Shown: positions 8,355-17,313, numbered from the stretch's first letter. The stretch: DNA of 64,000 nucleotides from Catelliglobosispora koreensis DSM 44566 (GCF_000379685.1 NZ_KB903250.1:496624-560623); one strand, 5' to 3'. Program-made: numbers and translations. The notes: generated by a model not told the origin, from the sequence alone.

Positions 8355-9884
8355 ATGAACGAAACTCTAAAACCAACCTTCTCGGAATTAGGCGCTAGGC
8401 CAGAAACAGTGGCCGCGCTTTCCGCGATGGGAATTGACCGGGCATTCGCCATCCAGGAATACGCACTACCTATCGGCCTTCGGGGCGGCGACATGGTCGG
8501 CCAGGCCCCGACCGGCACCGGAAAGACACTCGGCTTCGGCGTCCCCATCATCGACCGCGTGCTATCGCGCGAAGAAGGCGGCGACGGTACGCCGCAGGCG
8601 CTCATCGTCGTTCCGACGCGCGAACTTGGCTTGCAGGTCGCCAAAGACCTACAGGGCGCCGGGGCCACCCGTGGCATCCGGGTGCTGCCGATCTACGGCG
8701 GCGTCGCCTACGAACCACAGGTTGACCAGCTCAAGAAGGGCGTCGAGATTCTCGTTGGCACGCCCGGGCGGCTGCTCGACCTCGCCAAGCAGAAGCACCT
8801 CAAGCTCGACCGCATTCGCGCGCTCGTGCTCGATGAGGCTGACCGCATGCTTGACCTGGGCTTCCTCGACGATGTCGAGAAGATCTTGACCTTGCTGCCG
8901 GAAGACCGGCAGACCATGCTCTTCTCGGCCACCATGCCGGACCCGATCGTGACGCTGTCGCGCCGGTTCCTGCGCAACCCGGTGACCGTGCACGCGGGTC
9001 ATTCGGCCGAGCCGGGCGTTAGCCCGCAGACCAAGCAGGTCGCCTATCGCACGCACCAGCTGAACAAGCTGGAGCTGCTCGCGCGCATCCTGCAGGCCAA
9101 CGGCCGCGGTCTGACCATGATCTTCACGCGTACCAAGCGCAACGCCGACCGCGTCAGCGAGGATCTCGACTTCCGTGGCTTCGCTTCGGCCGCCGTTCAC
9201 GGCGACCTGGGCCAGGGCGCTCGCGAGCGGGCCCTGCGGGCGTTCCGCGCTGGCAAGGTCGATGTGCTCGTGGCGACCGATGTGGCAGCCCGTGGGCTTG
9301 ACGTCTCCGGCGTGACGCACGTGATCAACTACGACTGCCCGGAAGACTCCGAGACCTACGTGCACCGCATTGGCCGTACGGGCCGTGCCGGGGCCACCGG
9401 TGTCGCGGTGACTTTCGTGGACTGGGAAGACATGCCACGGTGGCGCCTGGTCGACAAGACGCTCGGCCTCGACCTGTCTGACCCGCCGGAGACCTATCAC
9501 ACCTCGCCGTGGGTCTACTCCGACCTGGACATTCCAGCGGAGGTGACCTCGACCCTGCCGTCAGCTCAGCGTTCGCGTGCTGGGCTGGGCGCGGAGGTGG
9601 AAGAGGACCTCGGTGGTGGCCGCCGTCGCCCCAAGCGTGGCAGCAAGACCGCTCCCGCTGACGTTCCAGCCGAGGCACGCCAGCCCCGGCGCCGGCGTCG
9701 CCTCACGGAAGTCACGCCTGAGGCCGCCGAAACGGTCGTTGACGCGGAGTCCAAGCCACGGCGTCAGCGCCGCCGGGTTACGGCTGAGGTCACGACGGAA
9801 GTCGTTACCGAGGCCGCCGAGTCAAAGCCGCGCCGCCGCCGGAGGAGCCGCAAGAGCGCGAGCGGCGAGCAAGCCGAAGGTTAG
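8355..9884 (+). CDS. DEAD-box RNA helicase (RhlE-like)
   Basis: A 509-aa ATP-dependent RNA helicase. All core motifs are present in order: IQEYALP (Q motif), APTGTGKT (I), PTRELGLQV (Ia), TPGRLLDL (Ib), DEAD (II), SAT (III), MIFTRTKRNAD (IV), VATDVAARGLDV (V) and HRIGRTGRAG (VI). The last ~110 residues are a basic, Arg-rich tail with RRRRR clusters and repeated AESKPRR segments, probably an RNA-binding extension. ATG 8355 gives the usual short N-terminus; a GTG at 8313 is an in-frame alternative. The unusual upstream repeats suggest regulated expression. Confidence 0.93.
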   Translation: MNETLKPTFSELGARPETVAALSAMGIDRAFAIQEYALPIGLRGGDMVGQAPTGTGKTLGFGVPIIDRVLSREEGGDGTPQALIVVPTRELGLQVAKDLQGAGATRGIRVLPIYGGVAYEPQVDQLKKGVEILVGTPGRLLDLAKQKHLKLDRIRALVLDEADRMLDLGFLDDVEKILTLLPEDRQTMLFSATMPDPIVTLSRRFLRNPVTVHAGHSAEPGVSPQTKQVAYRTHQLNKLELLARILQANGRGLTMIFTRTKRNADRVSEDLDFRGFASAAVHGDLGQGARERALRAFRAGKVDVLVATDVAARGLDVSGVTHVINYDCPEDSETYVHRIGRTGRAGATGVAVTFVDWEDMPRWRLVDKTLGLDLSDPPETYHTSPWVYSDLDIPAEVTSTLPSAQRSRAGLGAEVEEDLGGGRRRPKRGSKTAPADVPAEARQPRRRRRLTEVTPEAAETVVDAESKPRRQRRRVTAEVTTEVVTEAAESKPRRRRRSRKSASGEQAEG

Positions 9885-9900
9885 GGTGACCTAACCTTCG
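9875..9900. promoter_or_regulatory. DtxR/IdeR-type iron box before the heme oxygenase gene
   Basis: A perfect palindrome with 11-bp arms (CGAAGGTTAGG / CCTAACCTTCG) and a 4-nt centre. By hand it fits the DtxR/IdeR consensus (TWAGGTWAGSCTWACCTWA) at 15 of 19 positions. It overlaps the helicase stop codon and the -35 zone of the next gene, whose -10 may be TACGCT at 9906-9911, giving a near-leaderless transcript at ATG 9920. It could alternatively be a helicase terminator, but no T-run follows. Confidence 0.65.
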
Positions 9901-9919
9901 TGCTGTACGCTCAGTCTTC

Positions 9920-10852
9920 ATGACGACACCCTTCTCGGCCCGCCTGCGTGCTGCGACGTGGGATGACCACAGCTCAGCGGAGCAAAGCACGTTCCTGGCG
10001 GACCTGACGCAAGGGCGGCTGACGGTCGCCGCGCACACCGCGCTGACCGCTCAGCACTACCTGATTTATGAAGTGCTGGAAGAGGCTTCACGGGCGATGG
10101 CCACGGACAGCATCGCGGGTCAGTTCCATGACCCGGTGCTCGACCGGTTACCCGCGCTGGCCGCCGACCTTGAGTTCCTCGCCGGAACCCAGTGGCGCGA
10201 CCTGCTGGTGCCCACGGAAAGCACGACGGAATACCTGGCCAGGCTGCGCGAGATCGCGTTCACCTGGCCGGGTGGGTTCGTCGCCCATCACTACAACCGT
10301 TACCTGGGCGACCTGTCCGGCGGTCAGTTCGTCGGCAGCGCCATCGCCAAGTCTTACGGGCTGTCTGGCGACGGCTTGCGGTTCTACGACTTCAGCGCTC
10401 TTGGCAGCCTGCCGTCCTATAAGGACCGCTACCGCTCGCTGCTTGACTCAAGCCCATGGGACGAGCTGGAGCGCGGCCGTGTCATCGACGAGGTGAAGCT
10501 GGCATACCGGCTGAATCTCGGGGTGCTCGACGACCTCGGCAAGGTGCACGTCAACCCGTTCACCGAAGACGTGGTCCGCCAGATCATGCGGCACATGAAC
10601 GGCCACCACACCGAAGACTCCCTCATCATCTGCCGGGCCTACGGCGGGCAGCCGGAGGCGACCGCCGCGGTGATGTCGGGAATGGACGCTGACGGCATCG
10701 ACTTTCGCGTGACGGTCAGCGGCGGCAACGTCGCCGCCCGCGTGCCGTGGTCGCAACGGCTGACCTCACGCGCGCAAGTACGCGAGGAAGTCACCCGGAT
10801 GTACCACGACGCCCGCGCGGAACTCGGTCTTCCGCCTGCCGAGGCACATTAG
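9920..10852 (+). CDS. hmuO: Heme oxygenase fused to a DUF2470 domain
   Basis: A 310-aa fusion. Residues 1-~215 are a biliverdin-producing heme oxygenase: the proximal His is H17 in WDDHSSAEQSTFL, and the distal-helix block YNRYLGDLSGGQF is at 125-137. It opens heme to release iron, CO and biliverdin. Residues ~220-305 match DUF2470 (RHMNGHHTEDSLIICRAYGG), a domain seen in HugZ-type heme-utilisation proteins. DUF2470 may add a second heme-handling site (inference). The iron box at 9875-9900 predicts induction under iron limitation. Confidence 0.9.
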   Translation: MTTPFSARLRAATWDDHSSAEQSTFLADLTQGRLTVAAHTALTAQHYLIYEVLEEASRAMATDSIAGQFHDPVLDRLPALAADLEFLAGTQWRDLLVPTESTTEYLARLREIAFTWPGGFVAHHYNRYLGDLSGGQFVGSAIAKSYGLSGDGLRFYDFSALGSLPSYKDRYRSLLDSSPWDELERGRVIDEVKLAYRLNLGVLDDLGKVHVNPFTEDVVRQIMRHMNGHHTEDSLIICRAYGGQPEATAAVMSGMDADGIDFRVTVSGGNVAARVPWSQRLTSRAQVREEVTRMYHDARAELGLPPAEAH

Positions 10853-10870
10853 GGTGCGAGACTGTCGTTC

Positions 10871-11917
10871 GTGGAAACCGCGTTCGACGCCTTGCTCGTG
10901 CTCACTCAGCGCTATGCGTTCACTGAAGTCGCGGCCCTTCTGAGCGGGGGCGCCGCGGGTGAGCGGCTGTCCACTCGCGACGTAGCGCAGCTGCAGCAGT
11001 TGTGTGCGCTGGGGCAACGGCTGCTCGACCTCGACGCGGAAGACTTCGGTGAGCTGGACGCGGCCGCTGACGCCAACGTGGAGCACGCCATCGCCACGGA
11101 GGTCCACGGCGACGCCGTGCCGGAGTACCTGCGTGAGCGGGCGCTGCTGTGCCGCGTACCGCAGTCGTCTCGCGAACGGGAGCGTGGCGCCCTGGGCAGC
11201 CTTCGGCCCGTGTACCGGCTGCTGCTCGAAGTGATCGACGCCCGGTTCCGCCGACGGGAAACCAACGCGGTCGTCTCGTCGATGCACATCGCCAGTGAAT
11301 ACGCGCCACTGCTGGTGTGGGAGCGGGTGCTGGGCCACGCCGCTGACCCGGCCCGGGTGGGCAGTGCGGTCGGCGGAGATGGCTCCGCGTGGGGCAACTT
11401 TGAGGACCGTGAGTGTCCGCACACGAAGACGGAAAAGTCTGCCGCTAAACGGATTCTGACCGTGTCGCAGGAAAACGACGCGGGCTGGCGCACCTACCTG
11501 GCCCGTCAGCATTCCAATGTCTCGCACGCGTTTGGCGTGTGCGCCTCGGCGTGCAAACGGCAATGCACTGTCTACACGCGACTCTCGCCAGCTGACGCTG
11601 AGATCGCGACACACGGGTGCCGGCTTGCCTTGACGCTCAACGATTCCGCCATCATGCGGCTGCGTCACAGCGCTCCAGTCGGGCATGGCTTCGGGGTGCC
11701 TTCCATCCCTCAGCTGCTCGAAACCTGGGATCGTACGAGGACGTCGCTCGGCCGCATCGAACCGTCCATTATGGACGATGACGGCTTCCCCTTGCCCGGT
11801 TTCGCCACGCTCGTGTCAGTGCTGGCTAGCGAGCCGCTCACTCAGGACACGCTGCTGGCCGACACCGCTGGCGAGATCACGACACTGCTGCAAGCTTATG
11901 GGAAAGTGCCGGAGTGA
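10871..11917 (+). CDS. Conserved actinobacterial protein of unknown function
   Basis: A 348-aa mainly helical protein starting at GTG 10871, 18 bp after the heme oxygenase gene and likely in its transcript. No recognised domain. Cysteines are concentrated in the middle: DRECPHTKTE near residue 180 and GVCASACKRQC near 220-230, a spacing that could bind a metal or Fe-S cluster. The location behind an iron-regulated heme oxygenase makes an iron-related role conceivable but unproven. Its 3' end overlaps the convergent methyltransferase gene by 41 bp. Confidence 0.65.
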   Translation: METAFDALLVLTQRYAFTEVAALLSGGAAGERLSTRDVAQLQQLCALGQRLLDLDAEDFGELDAAADANVEHAIATEVHGDAVPEYLRERALLCRVPQSSRERERGALGSLRPVYRLLLEVIDARFRRRETNAVVSSMHIASEYAPLLVWERVLGHAADPARVGSAVGGDGSAWGNFEDRECPHTKTEKSAAKRILTVSQENDAGWRTYLARQHSNVSHAFGVCASACKRQCTVYTRLSPADAEIATHGCRLALTLNDSAIMRLRHSAPVGHGFGVPSIPQLLETWDRTRTSLGRIEPSIMDDDGFPLPGFATLVSVLASEPLTQDTLLADTAGEITTLLQAYGKVPE

Positions 11918-12974
11918 CCTGCCACTGCTCCATGAGGGCTGCCAGCTCGGGATCACTTTCCGAAGAGCCCCGCAACACTGCCCGGATCAGGGCGTTGCGT
12001 GGGGTGTGCGCCGAGTCGATGAACTCCACGACTTCCACGTCATAGCCGTTTTCGCGCAGCAGTCCGGCACGCAGCGCGTCAGTGAGCACGTCGGCGAACC
12101 GCTCCCGCAAAATCCCGTGCGCTGTAAGCAATCCGGGCTTGTGCTGACGCAGCTGCCGCGAAATGTCCTTGTGACAGCAGGGCGCGGCGAGCACCCACTT
12201 CGACTGCCACCGCACGGCACGAGCCAGCGCGTCATCGGTGGCGGTGTCGCAGGCATGCAACGCGAGCACTATGTCGGGTGGTTCGATCTGCACGTCGGCG
12301 ATCGTCCCGGCGACGAACCGCACCCGGTCGCCCCAGCCCAGCTTCTCGGCCAGGGCAGTGTTGCGCTCGCGCTGGTCCTCGCGGACGTCGACTCCGGTGA
12401 GACTGACGTCCAGACCGAGGCTCGACAAGTACGCATAGGCGGCGAAGGTCAGATAGGCGTTGCCGCAGCCGAGGTCGGCCACCTTGAGCGGCGCGGAAAT
12501 GTCGGTGGGTAAATGCCTGAGGAAGGCGTCCACCTGGCGCCGTTTAGCGGCGTTGCCCCCGATGACGTCAAACAGCGGATCGCCCGGATCGAGCAGGTGA
12601 CCTTTAACACGATCGTGTTCAAGTGATGGCCTAGCAGCAGGCGGGCCTGAGCGATGCACGATCGCGCCCTTCTTCGTCGCCTGCAGCCGGACCGTGCCAT
12701 CGACCGTCTCCACGACCCAGCTGCCGAACGGCTCAGCGAGGAGTTTGCCCACGGTCGCCTCGTCACCCACGGGAACTAGCACGGTGGTGGGGCGCTGACC
12801 GTCCTCGGTGACGACCTGCCAGCGCTCGCCCGCCTTGACGGCGACGGGCCGCAGGGTCACCCGTTCGCACGACGGAGTCGCGCCCCGGCGCTGCCCGCTC
12901 CCTACCGCACGGATCAGTCCAGGGCGCAGCAGCGCCGCACGGATCTCGGTCAGTGCGTCTTCAAGGGAAGCCAT
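11877..12974 (-). CDS. SAM-dependent methyltransferase (PF13679-like)
   Basis: A 365-aa protein. The N-terminal ~150 residues are unassigned. The C-terminal class I methyltransferase fold starts at VADLGCGNAYLTFAAY (SAM-binding motif I, ~170), followed by LTGVDVREDQ (motif II) and DIVLALHACDTATDDAL and VLAAPCCHKD, typical of the METTL25/PF13679 group. The substrate is unknown, possibly RNA or protein. ATG at 12974 overlaps the upstream DUF4190 gene by 25 bp, so the two are probably one transcript. Confidence 0.82.
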   Translation of the reverse strand: MASLEDALTEIRAALLRPGLIRAVGSGQRRGATPSCERVTLRPVAVKAGERWQVVTEDGQRPTTVLVPVGDEATVGKLLAEPFGSWVVETVDGTVRLQATKKGAIVHRSGPPAARPSLEHDRVKGHLLDPGDPLFDVIGGNAAKRRQVDAFLRHLPTDISAPLKVADLGCGNAYLTFAAYAYLSSLGLDVSLTGVDVREDQRERNTALAEKLGWGDRVRFVAGTIADVQIEPPDIVLALHACDTATDDALARAVRWQSKWVLAAPCCHKDISRQLRQHKPGLLTAHGILRERFADVLTDALRAGLLRENGYDVEVVEFIDSAHTPRNALIRAVLRGSSESDPELAALMEQWQVTPALSHKLAAVS

Positions 12975-13384
12975 CCCATAAGCATGCCTCGCAGGGCGTC
13001 ATCCCAGTCGGAGCCCCCGGAGTTCTCCAGGTTTGTCACCCAAGTCTCGCCGTAAATCACGAACAAGATCATGAAGACTAAGAAAGCTATGCTGAGCGCC
13101 ACACTGATCCAACCCAGGATGACGCCGGTCAATGCCATGCCGCCGCCCTGCTCATCACGTTGGCGGATCTTCCGGCGCGCCACGTGACCAAAGATCGCCC
13201 CCAGCGCGCCAAGCACGATCCCGCCCACCCCCCAGGTAAAACAGGCCGCTGGCAAGGCGATGATCGCGCAAACCATGCCCGCGATGGCGAGCCCGTTCGT
13301 GGGGCGAACCACCGGATAGCCGTAGCCATATTGCGGTGGTGGCGGGGTCCACTGCGAGGAGAACTGTTGGTTAGGGTCGGTCAT
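12950..13384 (-). CDS. DUF4190 membrane protein
   Basis: A 144-aa protein with a Pro/Tyr-rich cytoplasmic N-terminus ([11 protein letters not shown]) and two hydrophobic segments: [20 protein letters not shown] with the adjoining [15 protein letters not shown], and [20 protein letters not shown]. This fits the DUF4190 family of small actinobacterial membrane proteins. Function is unknown. It overlaps the start of the downstream methyltransferase. Confidence 0.82.
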   Translation of the reverse strand: MTDPNQQFSSQWTPPPPQYGYGYPVVRPTNGLAIAGMVCAIIALPAACFTWGVGGIVLGALGAIFGHVARRKIRQRDEQGGGMALTGVILGWISVALSIAFLVFMILFVIYGETWVTNLENSGGSDWDDALRGMLMGWLPLKTH

Positions 13385-13447
13385 GGCGCAAAGAGTAGGG
13401 CTTGCCGGCTACTGGCGTCAGCCCGGGCAAACCGGCAGGATCAACCC

Positions 13448-14206
13448 ATGGCTGACATCTTCCGCCTAGACGGCAAGAAGGCTCTCGTGACCGGTGCGGG
13501 CAGCCCGCATGGCATCGGTTTCGCGACGGCAAAACATCTAGCCGCCCATGGCGCCAAAGTCGCGATCGTCTCCACCACTCGCCGCATCCACGAACGCGCT
13601 GGCGAACTCGGTGTTCTTGGCTTCGTGGCGGACTTGACGCTTGAGGCGGAGGTTGGCGCGCTCGCCGACGCGGTGACCGAACAGCTTGGTGAGATTGACA
13701 TTCTTGTCAACAACGCCGGGCTGACCAGCCGGGCCAGCGTCGAGGTCATCCGGCCGGTCGCGCAGCTTTCCTTCGACGAATGGCGCGCCGAAATCGACCG
13801 TAATCTCAGCACGGCTTTCCTTTGCAGCAGAGCGTTTCTCAGCGGCATGGCCGAACGCGGCTGGGGCCGCATCGTCAACCTCGCCGCGACCGCGGGACCG
13901 GTCAACGCCTTGCCAGCCGAAGCCGGTTACGCCGCGGCGAAGGCCGGCGTGCTGGGTCTGACGCGTGCTTTGGCTATGGAACTCGTCGCCGATGGCGTCA
14001 CGGTGAACGCTGTCGCGCCAGGGATCATCCACACATCCGCGTCCACGCTGATCGAGCTCAAGCAGGGTTACGACACCCCGATGGCCCGGCCCGGCACGCC
14101 TGACGAAGTCGCCGCGGCGATCACGTTCCTGTGCTCCCCCGGCGCTAGCTATGTCACAGGTCAGATGCTGGTTGTGGACGGGGGCCAAAGCGTACGCCAG
14201 GGTTGA
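13448..14206 (+). CDS. Short-chain dehydrogenase/reductase
   Basis: A 252-aa classical SDR. It has a Rossmann glycine motif with an insertion ([11 protein letters not shown], as in FabI-like or divergent SDRs), NNAG at ~83, and YAAAK with the catalytic Tyr and Lys. The residue 13 positions before the Tyr, normally Ser, is Thr (NLAATAGP). The C-terminus [20 protein letters not shown] is typical. It is probably an NAD(P)H-dependent oxidoreductase of a hydroxy/keto compound. ATG 13448 follows GGCAGGA. The 3' end overlaps the convergent EamA gene by 53 bp. Confidence 0.88.
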   Translation: MADIFRLDGKKALVTGAGSPHGIGFATAKHLAAHGAKVAIVSTTRRIHERAGELGVLGFVADLTLEAEVGALADAVTEQLGEIDILVNNAGLTSRASVEVIRPVAQLSFDEWRAEIDRNLSTAFLCSRAFLSGMAERGWGRIVNLAATAGPVNALPAEAGYAAAKAGVLGLTRALAMELVADGVTVNAVAPGIIHTSASTLIELKQGYDTPMARPGTPDEVAAAITFLCSPGASYVTGQMLVVDGGQSVRQG

Positions 14207-15077
14207 TCACGACTAACGCGACCCCGGCCAGCAGCAGCGCGATCCCGCCCAGCGTGATCGCGCTGACTTTTTGCCCCAGCCATAGGTAGCCCAGCAGAAT
14301 CGCGCCCGGCACCTCCAGCAGCACGATCACATTGATGGTGACCGCCGGGACCTGCTTGACCGCGTAGTTGAGCATCGAATGCCCGAGCAGTTGCGGGCCA
14401 ACGGTGAGCCCAATGATGGCCAGCCAAGCGCCTGCCGCGAAACCCGTTATGGGGGTACTAGATAGAGCGCACACAAGCCCCAAAGTGATGGCGCACACTC
14501 CATAGCAGACAGTCGTGTAGGTCGTCGTGCTCAGCTGAGCCCGGACCCGCTGCCCGAGCAGGGTGTAGAAAGCGCCCGCGATCGCTCCGCAGATCGCCAG
14601 CGCGTCGCCAAGAAGTGCGTTGCCGCCCGCTTGCAGATCGACTCCCGTGGCCAGCACCGCCCCGCCGACGGCCAGTCCCATCCCCGCCCACGTCCACCCA
14701 CCGAGCCGGTTTCCGCGCAACGCCATCAGCAACCCGGCCCAAACCGGTTGCGTGCACACAAGTGCCGTCGCTGTCGCGATGCTCGTGAGCTTGACGCTCG
14801 GCACCCACGTGCCAAAGTGGACGGCCAGCGCGAGTCCCGCGAGCGCCGAGGAACCAAGGGCAGCACGATGGCTGAACTCCTTCTTGACCGCGGCGGCGGG
14901 CAGAAGAACCGCTGTGGCCAGGGCGTTGCGCCAAAAGGCGATCGCCAGCGCGGGCGCGGCGGCATAGGCGATCAACGCACCCGAGGACGACACCGCCACG
15001 ATCCCGACCACTAGTGCCGCAATCGTTAGTGCGTCCCATCTGGCATACATGCGCAAGGAGCTTAGTATCTTCGGCAT
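14154..15077 (-). CDS. EamA/DMT-family transporter
   Basis: A ~307-aa membrane protein with about ten hydrophobic helices in two repeated EamA halves, typical of drug/metabolite exporters (RhaT/YedA type): [20 protein letters not shown] at the start, [20 protein letters not shown] mid-protein and [17 protein letters not shown] in the second half. The substrate is unknown. ATG 15077 is the chosen start; ATG 15050 is possible and neither has a clear ribosome site. It diverges from the gene at 15159. Confidence 0.87.
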   Translation of the reverse strand: MPKILSSLRMYARWDALTIAALVVGIVAVSSSGALIAYAAAPALAIAFWRNALATAVLLPAAAVKKEFSHRAALGSSALAGLALAVHFGTWVPSVKLTSIATATALVCTQPVWAGLLMALRGNRLGGWTWAGMGLAVGGAVLATGVDLQAGGNALLGDALAICGAIAGAFYTLLGQRVRAQLSTTTYTTVCYGVCAITLGLVCALSSTPITGFAAGAWLAIIGLTVGPQLLGHSMLNYAVKQVPAVTINVIVLLEVPGAILLGYLWLGQKVSAITLGGIALLLAGVALVVINPGVRFGPRPQPASDL

Positions 15078-15128
15078 GAGCGAAGCTTGCGGAGCGAATC
15101 GGGATTGCAGGGTGCCTCGCGCCTCATG

Positions 15129-15157
15129 GCGAAACTCCGCGCTCTTTGGAGTTTCGC
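15129..15157 (+). promoter_or_regulatory. Hairpin sequestering the ribosome-binding site
   Basis: A perfect 10-bp stem (15129-15138 with 15148-15157) and 9-nt loop. The 3' arm contains GGAG (15148-15151), the Shine-Dalgarno for ATG 15159, paired to CTCC. In RNA this would hide the ribosome site; as DNA it could also be an operator. Confidence 0.55.
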
Positions 15158-15158
15158 T

Positions 15159-15644
15159 ATGACTGGGCCTCTGGTTGACGAGGCGGCGAAGAAGGCGGGA
15201 ATCGCCTGGGTTTCCATAGACGGCGGCCCGGCTTTCGCGGTCTGGTGCCTGACGATCGATGGCGCGATATGCGTCGTGACCGGCCAGGGCGAGCAGGATC
15301 TGCCCGGGCTTGAGGTCGCCAGCACCGTTTTCGTGACCCTGCGCGGAGACCATGGCGGGGCGATCGTGAGCTACCCGGTCACCGTCGAGCGCATCAAGCC
15401 CGAAAGCGACCGGTGGGAAGTCATCGCGCCGCAGATGGCCTCCAAGCGGCTCAATGCCAGCGGGACAGCCGAGGACCTGATGGCCCGGTGGGCCAAGGAA
15501 TGCGCTCTGTGGGCGATGTCAGCGGCCGGTGAGCCAGCAGGACTCGGTGCCGACGACCAGCGGGCAGAGCCGAGGCCATCAACGGCGGTCAACGCGACGC
15601 GAATGCCCTTCAAACTGCACAAGGTGCGCAAGCCCAAAAAATAA
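15159..15644 (+). CDS. Hypothetical protein (possible PPOX-like fold)
   Basis: A 161-aa protein. ATG 15159 is chosen over upstream ATG 15126 because GGAG lies seven bases before it. The first ~115 residues look like a small beta-barrel domain (FAVWCLTIDGAICVVTGQGE, STVFVTLRGDHGG, VSYPVTVERIKP), reminiscent of pyridoxamine-phosphate-oxidase-like proteins, but no cofactor motif is clear. The C-terminus is basic (KLHKVRKPKK). A hairpin precedes the start and a terminator follows the stop. Confidence 0.65.
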   Translation: MTGPLVDEAAKKAGIAWVSIDGGPAFAVWCLTIDGAICVVTGQGEQDLPGLEVASTVFVTLRGDHGGAIVSYPVTVERIKPESDRWEVIAPQMASKRLNASGTAEDLMARWAKECALWAMSAAGEPAGLGADDQRAEPRPSTAVNATRMPFKLHKVRKPKK

Positions 15645-15677
15645 CCGCGCTCTGCAAGGGGTTCTTCAGAGCGCGGT
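15644..15677 (+). terminator. Terminator hairpin
   Basis: A perfect 11-bp stem (15644-15654 with 15667-15677) and 12-nt loop directly at the stop codon. It lacks a strong T-run, as is common in high-G+C genomes. Confidence 0.65.
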
Positions 15678-15748
15678 GCGTTCCCTCGATGGTGCCATGG
15701 CTCACGCCGGAGTGCGAGAGTTAATTCATGATCACCATTAGGGGTAGC

Positions 15749-16888
15749 ATGGCGCTCATGTCCGAAGCGCTCCTTGCCGCCCTTGCCAAGGTCAATGACC
15801 CGGAAATCCGCCGGCCCATCACTGACCTCGGCATGGTTGAGTCCGCGATTGTCGATGGTTCGACCGCGCGCGTGCACATTCTGCTCACGGTGGCGGGTTG
15901 CCCGCTGCGCGACAAACTGCGTTCGGACATCACCGAAGCGGGGCTGACCGTCCCGGGCGTCTCCGTCGTGGAGATTGACTTTGGCGTGATGAGCCAAGAC
16001 CAGCGGCAGGACTTGCAAAAGCGGCTGCGTGGTGGCAGCCAGGGCGGTGGTGCTGAGCCAGTCATTCCGTTCGCCCAGCCGGGTTCGCGCACGCGTGTCT
16101 ACGCGATCGCCTCCGGAAAGGGTGGCGTCGGCAAGTCGAGCGTCACCGTCAACCTCGCCGCCGCACTCGCCGCCCGTGGCCTGTCCGTCGGGGTCGTCGA
16201 CGCCGATATCTACGGCCACTCCGTGCCGCGCATGCTTGGCGTTAAGGGCCTCCCGACCCAGGTCGAAGACATGATCATGCCGCCGCAGTCGCACGGCGTG
16301 AAGGTCATCTCGATCGGGATGTTCACCAGTGGCAACGCCGCTGTCGTGTGGCGCGGGCCGATGCTTCACCGGGCACTGCAGCAGTTCCTCGCCGACGTTT
16401 ACTGGGGCGACCTCGACGTGCTGCTCCTCGATCTTCCGCCGGGCACCGGCGACGTCGCGATCTCCCTAGCCCAGCTGCTGCCCAGCGCCGAAATCATCGT
16501 GGTGACCACGCCGCAGATGGCCGCCGCTGAGGTCGCCGAGCGCGCGGGAGCGATCTCGCTTCAGACCCATCAGCGCCTGGTTGGCGTGGTCGAGAACATG
16601 TCCTGGCTGCCGATGCCTGACGGTTCGCGGATGGAGCTGTTCGGTTCCGGCGGCGGACAGACGGTCGCGGATTCACTGACCAAGATCACTGGCGCCCGGG
16701 TGCCCCTGCTGGGACAGGTGCCCATCGACACGCTCGTGCGTGAAGGGGGCGACGATGGCACGCCTGTCGTGCTGTCGGACTGGGATTCGCCTGCGGCAAA
16801 AGCGCTAAACGCTATCGCCGACCAGTTGGCCGTGCGCCGGGAGTCACTGGCTGGCAAGCCGCTCGGGCTAGCGCCAGCCCGCCGCTAA
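15749..16888 (+). CDS. mrp: Mrp/ApbC P-loop Fe-S carrier ATPase
   Basis: A 379-aa protein. The N-terminal MIP18/DUF59 domain (AAGCPLRDKL-like, seen as VAGCPLRDKLRSDI) is followed by an MRP/NBP35 ATPase with deviant Walker A ASGKGGVGKSSV and LLLDLPPGTGD. Mrp proteins carry Fe-S clusters to target enzymes. The C-terminal CPxC cluster ligand of many bacteria is absent (ENMSWLPMPDGSRMELFG), as in other actinobacterial Mrp proteins. ATG 15749 follows AGGGG; ATG 15728 and 15758 are alternatives. Mrp-tatB-htrA order matches mycobacteria. The stop overlaps that of tatB by 4 nt. Confidence 0.92.
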   Translation: MALMSEALLAALAKVNDPEIRRPITDLGMVESAIVDGSTARVHILLTVAGCPLRDKLRSDITEAGLTVPGVSVVEIDFGVMSQDQRQDLQKRLRGGSQGGGAEPVIPFAQPGSRTRVYAIASGKGGVGKSSVTVNLAAALAARGLSVGVVDADIYGHSVPRMLGVKGLPTQVEDMIMPPQSHGVKVISIGMFTSGNAAVVWRGPMLHRALQQFLADVYWGDLDVLLLDLPPGTGDVAISLAQLLPSAEIIVVTTPQMAAAEVAERAGAISLQTHQRLVGVVENMSWLPMPDGSRMELFGSGGGQTVADSLTKITGARVPLLGQVPIDTLVREGGDDGTPVVLSDWDSPAAKALNAIADQLAVRRESLAGKPLGLAPARR

Positions 16889-17274
16889 GTCGCGTCGTCG
16901 TAGCTCGCCTTGACGGCGGGCTGCGCCGGACTCGATGCTCCGGCGAGCGGCGAATTGAGGTCGGCTGCGTCCTTAACGTGCGCCACGTCCTTTTTGACGT
17001 CGTCGTAAAGGTTCTGCAGCGGGCGCCGCAGCGCGGCCTCGTCTTCCTCGCTGAGGATGTGCTTGCGCACGAAGTTCTTCGGGTTGAGGTCTTCGAGCTT
17101 GATGTCGGTGCCGAGTTCCCGGCTGAGATCGCCGGTGGCGTTGTTAGCCATCGCGCGCAGGCTGCGCAGCATGCGCATGCCATCGCCAATCACCTTGGGG
17201 AGGCGCTCCCCAAAGATCAGCAGGGCGATCAGCAGGAGCCCTGCGAACTCCCAGGCGTTTAGGTTCTCGAACAC
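16885..17274 (-). CDS. tatB: Sec-independent (Tat) translocase subunit TatB
   Basis: A 129-aa protein with the TatA/B pattern: an N-terminal membrane helix (WEFAGLLLIALLIFGERLP) ending in the FGxxxLP motif, an amphipathic helix (GDGMRMLRSLRAMANNATG) and a polar acidic tail. TatB with TatC binds twin-arginine signal peptides for export of folded proteins. The length and long charged tail favour TatB over TatA. GTG start. It is convergent with mrp (CTAA shared by both stops) and 39 bp downstream of htrA. Confidence 0.9.
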   Translation of the reverse strand: MFENLNAWEFAGLLLIALLIFGERLPKVIGDGMRMLRSLRAMANNATGDLSRELGTDIKLEDLNPKNFVRKHILSEEDEAALRRPLQNLYDDVKKDVAHVKDAADLNSPLAGASSPAQPAVKASYDDAT

Positions 17275-17313
17275 GTCCCCAGATTAGGCCGCCGCCGCGG
17301 TCGTTACCAGCCC

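Noticed and set aside
13160-13447. N-terminal extension of the SDR
   Set aside because: It is antisense to the DUF4190 gene. The SDR begins normally at ATG 13448.
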